The notes under the pieces are model-generated. The model was given only the letters and a program-made list of their open reading frames with translations, did no database searches and was not told where the DNA came from. This document shows positions 20,531 through 28,308 of a stretch of DNA of 28,868 bases, one piece after another; position 1 is the first letter of the stretch; every line of letters starts with the position of its first letter. The position numbers and the translations under genes were made by a program. This stretch comes from Chara braunii (Eukaryota; Streptophyta; Charophyceae; Charales; Characeae): contig BFEA01000312.1 of assembly GCA_003427395.1 (NCBI GenBank), positions 1,216,127 to 1,244,994 on the forward strand. Direction: 5' to 3'.

Positions 20531-20543
20531 TGCTCCGATACCA
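20531..20543 (-). other. Primer-binding site, initiator tRNA-Met type
   Basis: On the minus strand the sequence two bases after the LTR end is TGGTATCGGAGCA. The usual plant initiator-Met site is TGGTATCAGAGC, so 11 of 12 positions match. Its position and direction prove that the LTR at 20546-21733 is the 5' LTR of the minus-strand half. Confidence 0.8.
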
Positions 20544-20545
20544 GC

Positions 20546-21733
20546 TGTTATGAACATGATTGTCCGTTGAAATTTTATCAATGCTCACTCACAGGAACTC
20601 CCGTACACGCCCATACATGCACAGAAGGAAGGGGAGAGGTAGTGGAGTGTCACACCGCCCAACAGAAAGAACGCAGCGGAAGACTCAGAGGAGCGAAGTG
20701 ACAGGACACACAAAATTGTGGATTCTCTCCACATAGGTCCTAACAATCATTCATAGAAGACAACTGAGTGATCACAGCCAGAAATCAATGAAGAGATGAC
20801 AACTCAAACACAGTCTTACAACTGTTTATTAAACTAAGAGCATCGTTTTCCCTGAATAACCTCAAATCCCTGTTGCGCTACCCTCAGAGGGGTAGCGCCT
20901 CAACCCCACACTCACCGAGCAGCTAAAACATAGCACCAGAACCCCAGGTTACACCCAGCGCCACCCTGACATCCAACTCAGTGGCCAAGATGAAACATGC
21001 TCCCAAAGCCAATCGCCACCCAGATGATGAAGAAGAAGCTCAGCGCCAATAGTCCCTAATGAAGATGAAGTTCAGACGATTATATCCTCTTATGGCTGCA
21101 TCACCACTGGGACCCTACTCCTGAGGAGGGTCAGCAGTGCCCCACGTGCTCCAACGCATCAGACCTCTGATAGCCCAGACCGCTTTGACTCCCACAGAGT
21201 CAGAGCGGACAGTGTTGACCCCAATCTGGTCAGCACTCCGTAGGACTGGCTATGTCCGCCGTCTCCACCGGAATCAGCAACCACGACCTGATACCGTGTG
21301 CACAGCAACTTCCACCACGTAGTGTCAACTGCCAAAAGCCCAGGACCGATGTCCCTATCCTATCTATACCCTAGACTAGCCTAGACACAGACCGGACTGA
21401 CTGACCGACCGGTACCGTTTCTGTTCCGGCCGCTAGGGCCTCTCCCTACCCAGCTATAGGCTATAGGACCTTTCTATCAGCGTAGGCCTATTGGGCCTGT
21501 CTGTCCTAGGGGTAGCCTGGGTCTGCTATTCGCAGTTAGGGTAACTATACGAAATTCGAGTTAGTATTGGGCCCATATCTCCTATATTTACAAATATGTC
21601 CCTCACGAATTTTCCTTACAGGTAGGTCTCTCGGTTAACCCTCAGCCAAACAAAATTACAAATCTATCCCTACCTATGGCACAGCCTCGTCGGAGAGAGG
21701 CTACAGGCAACCTGGAACCAGCAAGTCATTGCA
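20546..21733 (-). mobile_element. 5' LTR of retrotransposon B (inverted)
   Basis: 1188 bp, read on the minus strand from TGCAATGAC at 21733 to ATAACA at 20546, so it has TG...CA ends. It aligns with the LTR at 25176-26290 over nearly its whole length. It carries about 73 bp more, in the part corresponding to 21550-21640 (an AT-rich stretch absent from the other copy). Conserved in both: the hairpin GCGCTACCC/GGGTAGCGC (here 20875-20883/20890-20898) and AATAAA (here TTTATT at 20825-20830), which mark the R region. Short frames inside, such as 21137-21322, are LTR sequence and not genes. Confidence 0.9.
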
Positions 21734-22726
21734 CCAGCACCAGGTAGGTCCAGCCGCCCAGTGCTGCAGCGGCTGGGCCAGGCACAGTTCGGTTAGCTCA
21801 CTTCTCAAGCAACACGCTACTAGACCAGCACTACAGCTTAACGCTGTGCTGCGAACTAGGGGTAGGGGAGTAGGTAGGATAGGGTGGAGGCCATACCTGC
21901 GGACAACGGACTTACCTGGTGCCATAGCTGGGACTCCGCTCACAACCTGCACAAGACAGCACCCACGCGGTAGTCAGTGACGACGGTCTTCCTTCAGGTG
22001 AGACAATAGGGAGGACGATCTCTTCGTCTCCCCTTCCATCTCTCTCTCTCCTCTTTTCTTCTCCTTCTTCTTCTTCTTCTTCTTCTTCTGCTTCTTCTTC
22101 AACTTCTCCTTCTTCTTTTTCGATACGAGAGTGAGAGTGGTTACAGGCAGACGATACAGGCAGGGGTTACCATGGGCATGGCACCCAAGATCTGGTTCGA
22201 CATTTCTGAGACAGACATTGATGGACATCGGCAAGAATATTTTCGGACTTCGCTATTGCAACGTACCTCCATCTTCATCTCTCGCTCTCTTCCCATCTCT
22301 CGTATGTGGTACCTTCCTATGTGTGTGTATAAGGAGGGACCCTTCTTCCTCGTCTGCGGTCCCTCCTCCTCCTCTCAAATGTGTGATTTATGATGGGATG
22401 TTGTGTGAGTCCCGGTCAGGTCTAAAGTCTTCTGTTGCGCTATTATGTGCCATTTTGTATGTACCAGGGTGTACATTGCTTGTTGATGCTCAACTGACAT
22501 TGCATTGTCCATTCAGTCCTTTTTATCACATTGCGGATCCTAGGCTCTACGTACATTGCCCAACTTGGCATGTATCATTAAGTTGATGGAAGTGTGGGCA
22601 CTCAAGGCTTGAGTAAACAAAAGTGGGAACCCTTGCCCTATATCGTTTTCTCTTGGTATCTATCTGACCACACACACTCGCACGAGAGTACTTGCACTCA
22701 TGCAGACTTACAAAGGCGATTGCAAC
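21734..22726. other. Presumed inverted upstream flank of retrotransposon B
   Basis: Just under 1 kb lies between the inverted 5' LTR and the plus-strand RT fragment and belongs to neither. If the inversion model is right, this is genomic sequence that originally preceded the element and was flipped with it. It contains a pyrimidine/TTC tract at about 22030-22120, and at 22628-22704 an inverted copy of 15077-15171. The frame at 22131-22586 has no recognisable domain. Confidence 0.5.
22030..22120. repeat. Pyrimidine-rich tract with (TTC)n
   Basis: A strand-biased CT tract containing a run of TTC triplets with a few interruptions, about 22064-22114. Such GAA/TTC tracts can form triplexes. Here it lies within the presumed inverted flank. 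Confidence 0.85.
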
Positions 22727-22945
22727 GAGCCTCTTAGTTCAACATCATTGAGGCCAGTATAAGCTCAACAGGAAAAAGTCCTCCTTTGGAAAGACTTTTG
22801 TGACTTATCTGGGACATGTGATCTCTGGGGAAGGCGAGCCTCTTAGTTCAACATCATTGAGGCCCAGTATAAGCTCAACAGGGAAAAGTCCTCCTTTGGA
22901 ATGACTTTTGTGACTTATCTGGGACATGCGATCTCTGGGGAAGGG
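22727..22945 (+). repeat. 109-bp tandem duplication at the RT junction
   Basis: Copy 1 is 22727-22835 (109 bp) and copy 2 is 22836-22945 (110 bp). Both start GAGCCTCTTAGTTCAACATC and both end near CTGGGGAAGG. I see about four differences, including one inserted C. Both copies contain the RT motif region KLNREKSSFG and the start of the conserved YLGH block; only copy 2 runs on into the rest of RT. The left end of copy 1 is the point where similarity to retrotransposon B begins. Confidence 0.9.
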
Positions 22946-23200
22946 CTAGCTCCTGAAGCAACCAAGGTTGCTGCGATTCAGGACTGGCCATAGCCTACCA
23001 CAGTGCGTGATGTCCGTTCATTCTTGGGCCTTGCATCATATTACCAAAAGTTCGTTAAGAACTTTTCTGCTATTGCTGCACCCCTGACTAATCTCACAAA
23101 CAAAGACACCACCTTTCTTTGGACATCAGACTGTCTGCAGGCTTTACACGCCTCAAGGAAGCCTTAATGCACCTATTATGAATTACCTGACCCTACCCTG
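22836..23200 (+). pseudogene. Reverse transcriptase, C-terminal part, of retrotransposon B
   Basis: Thumb and connection sequence in one plus-strand frame: QYKLNREKSSFGM, TYLGHAISGEGLAPEATK, then VRDVRSFLGLASYYQKFVKN and SAIAAPLTNLTNKDTTFLW. A TAG at 22991-22993 (after DWP) is probably CAG to TAG, and the frame is locally disturbed near 23145-23170. This is exactly the portion missing from the minus-strand RT at 16276-16942, which supports an origin from the same element. Confidence 0.85.
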
Positions 23201-23671
23201 CCCTTCTTACTAACTTTTGATGCTAGCTAGCATGGGGTTGGGGCAGTACTTCAGCGTGATGGCGGGCATGGTCTGCAACCAGTTGAGCATATGAGTAAGA
23301 AGATTGAAGTAAAAAAGTTGTACGATTCTACGTTTGGGAAAGAGTTGTACGACAAGCTGTAGGATTCTACGTTTGAGAAAGAGTTGTATGCTCTAGTGTC
23401 AATGGTAAAGCATTGGAAGCATTTCCTCATGGGCAGACACTTTCATATCTATGCAGATCATTCCACCTTACAGTGGATGAAGACCCAAGGAGAACTGAAT
23501 GGCAAGCTTATGTGCTATATTCAGTTCATTGATCTGTTTGACTTTGAACTGAAACACAAGAAGGGCTGCTACAATCGTGTAGCAAACGCCCTTTCTCGTA
23601 GGCCTGACGCTCCCTGCCTGATCTCCTCTACTCATACTTTTGGGGAGAGCACCCGTCAGACCATTGCCTAG
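23201..23671 (+). pseudogene. RNase H domain of retrotransposon B
   Basis: FLLTFDAS carries the first acidic residue (23219-23221), followed by a TAG at 23228-23230. The middle contains a small tandem duplication of GATTCTACGTTTG-containing sequence (about 23320-23390) that adds a TAG at 23360-23362. The copy ending in FEKELYALVSMVKHWKHFL supplies the second acidic residue, and YADHSTLQWM the third. The conserved domain end reads NRVANALSRR. The frame ends in a TAG at 23669-23671 and integrase sequence continues in the same frame after it. Confidence 0.82.
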
Positions 23672-23674
23672 TTA

Positions 23675-24790
23675 TTGCCGCATGACTCAATTTTTTGCCC
23701 GATTGTCAGGAATTTGCAGACTGATCCTGCCTCTAAACCAAGATACATTCTAGTTTCAGATCTACTGTACACTTGCAGCAGAGGAGAGGAACGTCTGTGC
23801 ATCCCTCAGGACCGCCAAGCGATAACACTCGTTATATCTGAGTGTCATGATGCTCGCGGCCACTTTGGGGCCTTAAAATCGTTGGCGGCCCTGTCGCAGT
23901 GGTTCTTCTGGCCAGAGTTGAGGAAAGACCTGTTGCACTATAATGAGACCTGTGAGTTGTGCCAAAGGAACAAGGTTCTTTGCCGACCTCCCCTTGGCCT
24001 GCTGCAACCACTCCCCATCCCTGATGCATCAACACAATCAGTGGCTATTGATTTCACTGACCTGGGGAGGACCACTCCTCGTGGTATGCGTCAGGTCATG
24101 GTGTGTGTGGACAGGTTCTCCAAGTACGCGGAGTTTATTCCTTTGCCAGAGGAAGCCAAAGTCTTGGCCGTGCAGGCGGCCTTTGCAGATAGGTGGGTCA
24201 CTCGTCATGGACCACCCACCTCCATTGTCAGCGATAGAGATCCGCGTTTCTGCAGCAATGAGTGGTAGTCCTATTGCAAGGACTACCTCCATTCCAAACT
24301 GGATATGACATGTGGTCGTCATCTTGAAGCCAATAGGCAGGCTGAAGTGATGAACCAAATTCTTTTCCAGTTGCTGCGTCCTGTGATCAGCCCTGATCGG
24401 CAGTATTGGGATCTCCATCTAGGACGGGCACAGCTAGTGTACAACACATCTGTACACTCCTCCACAAGGTTCACCCCTTATCGGTTGCACTGGGGACGTG
24501 AGCCACGGCAGCCTCTCGATGACATCATCAATAAGGCTATCCCCAAATTGGCTCCTGGGACTGCAACGTTCACCAGACAGTACGAGAGGGATATCGAACG
24601 AGCCAGAGTTAACCTGTTGAAAGCCCAAAAGGCTATGATCCAGCAGGCTAACAAGCATCGTCGACCATCCCCCATCCGCGCTACTGACAAGGACTGGGTC
24701 TGGCTAATAGCTATCGCGGGAGGAGGGCATTTCGCCCAAACTGTTGCCGAGTTACATGGGTCCATGGCAGGTTTTGGATACAGTGGGAGC
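23675..24790 (+). pseudogene. Integrase of retrotransposon B
   Basis: The frame is open except for a TAG at 24266-24268. The HHCC zinc domain is visible (HDARGHFG near 23850, CELCQRNK near 23955). The core has Asp in AIDFTDLG (near 24050), Asp in IVSDRDPRF (near 24230) and, beyond the stop, Glu in RQAEVMNQ (near 24345). The sequence around this Glu (CGRHLEANRQAE) differs from the common HPQ-type motif, so the last part of the core is unusual or altered. Core-end sequence QLVYNTSVHSSTRFTPY follows. A frameshift near 24760 leads to the C-terminal module. Confidence 0.85.
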
Positions 24791-25142
24791 TGACCCTTTT
24801 GAGTCATCTTATCACGTAGATGACCCACTGCATCTACAAGCCTACCCTGTCTTTCATACATCCAAGCTGTTGCCGTTTGTCCCAGCTGATACATTTCCAG
24901 ACATGCCTCCTCAATTTGGTCCCCTGATCCCTGGGAAGGAATATGAGGTGGAAAAAGTTGATGATGAGTATGGTACAGGCCCTGATAAGGAGTACCTTGT
25001 GAAATTTCTTTACCAGCCTCACACTGAGGATCACTGGTTTACTCGCAAGGAGCTGCTGAAAACAGCAAAGTCTGTTATCCTCAAATATGAGGCTGCGCAA
25101 AGGGGAGAACCCCTTCGACGTTCTGCACGCCTACGCCCCTAG
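24744..25142 (+). pseudogene. GPY-type module and chromodomain at the integrase C-terminus of retrotransposon B
   Basis: After YMGPWQVLDTVG (a GPY/F-like module) and YPVFHTSKLLPF, the frame carries a chromodomain: EYEVEKVDDEY (near 24940), EYLVKFLYQP (near 24990) and a Trp-containing helix, DHWFTRKELLKTAKSVILKY. The frame ends with a basic tail, LRRSARLRP. Chromodomains at this place define chromoviruses and are thought to direct integration to particular histone marks. The first two aromatic-cage positions look conserved in type. This segment is uninterrupted for about 130 codons, the best-kept protein part of the element. The listed start is only the first ATG in this frame; in the living element it was the end of Pol. 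Confidence 0.85.
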
Positions 25143-25160
25143 CTCGAAAGTCCTCGCTCC

Positions 25161-25169
25161 GAGGGAGGG
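25161..25169 (+). other. Polypurine tract of retrotransposon B
   Basis: GAGGGAGGG lies six bases before the 3' LTR start at 25176 and 18 bases after the Pol stop. This is the expected position for the primer of plus-strand DNA synthesis, though the tract is short and a TAGGTC spacer separates it from the LTR. Confidence 0.55.
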
Positions 25170-25175
25170 TAGGTC

Positions 25176-26290
25176 TACAATGACTTGCTGGTTCCAAGTT
25201 GCATGTAGCCTCTCTCACACGAGGCTGTACCATGGCAGGGACAAATTCATAATTTTGTTTGGCTGAGGGCTATTTCCTACAGTTACCCTAACTGTGAATA
25301 GCAGACCCGGGCTACCCCTAGGACAGACAGGCCCAATGAGCCTACGCTGAAAGACGGTCCTATAGCCTATTGCCGAGTAGGGAGAGGCCCTAGCGGCCCA
25401 AACAAAAACGGTACCGGTCGGTCAGTCAGTCCGGTCTAGGCCGTGTCTAGGCTAGTTTAGGGTATAGATAGGATGGGGACATCGGTCCTGGGCTTTTGGC
25501 AGTTGACACTTTGTGGGGGAAGTTGCTGCGCACACGGTATCAGGTCGCGGTTGCTGATTCCAATGGTGGAGACGGCGGACATAGCCAGTCCTACGAGCGC
25601 TGACCAGACTGGGGTCAACGTTGTCCGCTCTGACTCTTTGGGAGTCAAAGCGGTCTGGGCTATCAGAGGTCTGATGCGTTGGAGCACGTGGGGCACTGCT
25701 GACCCTCCTCAGGAGTAGGGTCCCAGTGGCAATGCAGCCATAGCTGCATCTTCTCAGAGGATATCATAGTCTGGACTTCATGTTCATCAGGGACTGTTGG
25801 CGCTGCATTATCTGGGTGGCGATTGGCTCTGGGAGCCTGTTTCATCTTGGCGCGGGCCTCTGAGTTCGATGTCAAGGTGGCGCTGGGTGTTACCTGGGAT
25901 TCTGGTGCTATTTTTTAGCTGCTCGGTGTGTGTGGGGTTGAGGCGCTACCCCTCTGAGGGTAGCGCAACAGGGATCTAAGGTTATTCAGAAAAAACAATG
26001 CTCCGAGTTTAATAAACAGTTGTAATACTGTGTTTGAGTTGTCATCTCTTCATTGATTTCTGGCTGTGATCACTCGGTTGTCTTCTATGAATGATTGTTC
26101 TGTGTGGAGAGAATCCACAGGTTTGTGTGCTCTGTCACTTCGCTCCTCTGAGTCTTCCGCTGCGTTCTTTCTGTTGGGCGGTGTGACACTCCACTACCTC
26201 TCCCCTTCCTTCTGTGCATGTATGGGCGTGTACGGGAGTTCCTGTGAATGAGCGTTGATAAAATTTCAACGGACAATCATGTTCATAACA
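25176..26290 (+). mobile_element. 3' LTR of retrotransposon B
   Basis: 1115 bp, beginning TACAATGAC (the other copy begins TGCAATGAC, so the TG has mutated to TA) and ending ATAACA. R-region marks: the hairpin GCGCTACCC (25943-25951)/GGGTAGCGC (25958-25966) with a 6-nt loop, and AATAAA at 26011-26016. A TATAGATA string near 25463 is a weak promoter candidate. Compared with the inverted copy it lacks about 73 bp near 25275. Over a 250-bp stretch I counted roughly 13 differences, about 5%, so the insertion is not recent. Confidence 0.9.
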
Positions 26291-26660
26291 CTGGCCTCAG
26301 AAACGGCCCAGCTCGTCTGAGCACTTGCACCATTAGAATAAACAAACAAAGCGGTCTCCTGTACATCATCCATTCCCTCACCACAAGGACAGACAAACGA
26401 ACAAAGGGCTTCCCTGTACATCAATTCGCTCATCATAAGTGCATATCACACACATGCAGAAAGATGGTGATACCTGGGCTTGGGCGACGGGTGACCACCT
26501 CCCCTCTCTAGCCCCTAACAGTCATGGCTCACTGAAATGCGGATCTGGTTCACCATTATCTGGTGTTGTTCTTATTGATATGGATACAGGTCAATTTCAG
26601 ACATTCAGGTCAGTAACCATCACCTCTGGTTTCCTGTTCTTTCTTGAACATACGCCTGTT
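26291..26660. other. Non-coding spacer
   Basis: Genomic flank after the 3' LTR. The first four bases, CTGG, equal the four bases outside the inverted 5' LTR (in element orientation) and may be a target-site duplication. No gene or RNA is seen. Confidence 0.45.
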
Positions 26661-26702
26661 TACTACCTTCTTAACCCGAAAAAAATGTATGTACCTTGTA
26701 TA

Positions 26703-26750
26703 CGAATACAACGTACGGGGTACGTTGTATTCGAATACAACGTACGTACG
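26703..26750. repeat. Nested palindromes inside the MITE
   Basis: A 14-bp unit (CGAATACAACGTAC) occurs at 26703-26716 and 26732-26745, with its inverse at 26720-26733. This gives a hairpin with a 3-nt loop that overlaps a perfect 26-bp palindrome (26720-26745). The tail adds a CGTACGTACG run. Confidence 0.9.
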
Positions 26751-26997
26751 TTATAGAATGAGTTTTAGGGTACAATTTTTCAGAAGCCTGTAGTACCGCA
26801 ATTGTTTTTATTTTTATCTCAATCGAAATTCTGAAAAAAATCAGTAAAAATTTCAAAAACATTTTCAAATTTTCATCCTCGTTTTTATCTTTTTCTCGAA
26901 TTTTCTCGATAATTTCGATAAGACCCTCAGGCAAACGTTGTTTGTATTGCATTGTTGTATAACATTTTATTTTTTTTAATCAAAGTTCCAAAAATTT

Positions 26998-27095
26998 GAA
27001 TACAACATACGTACGTTGTATTCGAATACAAATACAACGTCGAATACAAATACAACGTACATACGTTATATTCGAACCAATGTACGTTCTATTCG
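26998..27095. repeat. Second palindrome-rich zone of the MITE
   Basis: Diverged copies of the same unit (GAATACAAC, ACGTACGTTGTATTC, CGAATACAAATACAACG) repeat several times in both orientations. The zone mirrors 26703-26750 at the other end of the element, so the element looks like a long, imperfect inverted repeat made of the same short unit. Confidence 0.8.
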
Positions 27096-27184
27096 GGGAA
27101 AAACAAGCGATTTCTGAAAACCCGATTTCCAGAGGTAATTCGAATAGAACGTACATACGTTTTTTTCGGGTTAAGAAGGTAGTA

Positions 27185-27971
27185 TGCAAGGTGAAGGAAC
27201 AGACAGAGATCATACGCAAACAAGCATTCACATGCTGAGCAGCCACCTGTGGCGCCACGCATAAACAGCTCAGAAATTCGAATTCATCTTACAAATTTGT
27301 GGGCAAATATCCCACGAACCGGCATTTTAGCAAAAAAAGTGATGCAGACACTCTTGCCACTGTTGTTCTTTCATCTGGCAACAAGCTGCTCTGAGGAGAT
27401 CAGGAGTTCTCTCATCATTCTTATGCCTCTCCTCTTTTTCTCCTACATTTCTCTCCATCCTACATTTCCTATTCTCTTCTCATCCTAAATTTTTCTCCGC
27501 TCTTCTCCTCACGGACTCGCCTGGCATTAAAAGGACCAGCCTGATTGGTAAGGACAAAATGCAGAAAAAGAAATTTGGCGACATCTCTGTTTTCAACCCA
27601 ACTCTTCTGGAATTGCCGAATCATGTGCAGCCAATATCATCACTTGCATTCACAGCAACCATTTGGAGCACATGACCATCCATCCTGGCCACACCCTCAA
27701 AAAAAGGAAGACTGCAAAACTCTTCTCTGCAGTCCCACCATTCCCCTCCGTACTGGTAATACAAATATTCCACATCAGAGAGTAAAAGCAGACGGAATAT
27801 GTATGTAGGCTTTGGACGCCATACATCCCTCCAACAGGGATTACTGCACGTTGATGCTGTCGATCAAAGCATTCAACAAGGACACTCTTATGAAATGGAT
27901 GCATGGCATACAATGGGGTGCCCCACTGCCAAAGAACCACCCATTTCATTACCACTCTTTTCACCATACGC
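27185..27971. other. Stretch without an established gene
   Basis: Short frames only. A minus-strand frame covering 27650-28114 runs through this part from the duplicated segment at 27972 and may be a downstream portion of the same decayed coding sequence, but I recognise nothing in it. Confidence 0.3.
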
Positions 27972-28308
27972 GCATCCATAAGGGGTTCCGCACCACCGAC
28001 AACCCATGATATATCTCCATCATCTGTGGTATTGGCCAGCATTACTCCAAAGCTGTAACATGAGAACACGCTTGGGGAACGCATCCATAAGGGTTTGCAC
28101 CACCAACAACCCACAATATATCTCCATCATCTGTGGTATTGGGCAGCATTGCTCCAAAGCTGTAACATGAGAACACGCTTGGCAATTTCCCCTGCTCCTT
28201 CGAAGTGATGTAGTAACTGCTTGTTCCACTACTTGATATGGCACATAGAAGACAGTGCCCAGACATTTTGAAGTCAAACGGCATTAAATCATTTCCACAG
28301 CTTGCCAA
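27900..28308 (-). pseudogene. Coding remnant with a duplicated kelch-like strand motif
   Basis: On the minus strand, each unit of the tandem duplication encodes PSVFSCYSFG-ML-NTTDDGDI-WVVGGA. The pattern of a hydrophobic strand, DGDI, and VVGG recalls one blade of a kelch or galactose-oxidase-type beta-propeller, but one blade is too little for an assignment. Before it (28308-28190) the frame reads LMPFDFKMSGHCLLCAISSS and ITSKEQGKLPSVF. An in-frame TGA lies just upstream of 28308, and the two motif copies are in different frames, so no continuous product exists. It could be an exon of a damaged host gene; flanking splice sites were not convincingly found. Confidence 0.35.
27972..28182. repeat. 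Tandem duplication of about 105 bp
   Basis: Unit 1 is 27972-28080 (109 bp) and unit 2 is 28081-28182 (102 bp, cut at the end). Both start GCATCCATAAGG and share ATATCTCCATCATCTGTGGT and AACATGAGAACACGCTTGG. Because 109 is not a multiple of three, the duplication shifts the minus-strand frame. Confidence 0.9.

Larger units (their letters stand above)
16276..26290. mobile_element. Retrotransposon B: chromovirus split by internal inversion
   Basis: The minus-strand block (21733 down to 16276) holds in order LTR, initiator-Met primer-binding site, leader, Gag, protease and the RT palm. The plus-strand block (22727-26290) holds the RT thumb, RNase H, integrase, chromodomain, polypurine run and LTR. 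Nothing major is missing or duplicated between the halves, and the RT break falls at the same region in both, just after the YxDD box. The LTRs are about 95% alike over a 250-bp stretch compared by eye and are bordered outside by CTGG in element orientation. A single element with an inverted 5' half plus about 1 kb of flank (21734-22726) explains this. Two separate truncated insertions are possible but less economical. Confidence 0.8.
26663..27182. mobile_element. 520-bp TA-flanked terminal-inverted-repeat element (MITE)
   Basis: The ends are inverted copies starting CTACCTTCTTAACCCG. The first 23 positions are identical and similarity extends to about 38 bp with a few mismatches (26663-26700 and 27145-27182). 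Both ends are bordered by TA (26661-26662 and 27183-27184), as in Tc1/mariner and Stowaway elements. There is no transposase frame, so it would be non-autonomous. The interior has an AT-rich core (26760-26990) between two palindrome-rich zones. Family placement rests on TIR position, TA and size only; the TIR itself is not one I recognise. Confidence 0.82.

Noticed and set aside
21137-25696. Two short frames (21137-21322 plus, 25457-25696 minus) with matching protein sequence
   Set aside because: Both lie in the two LTRs of retrotransposon B and match only because the LTRs are copies. They are not genes.
16276-26290. Two independent truncated chromovirus insertions head to head
   Set aside because: This would need both to be cut at the same region of RT with complementary content and to share CTGG at their outer ends. 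It is kept as the main alternative but is less economical.
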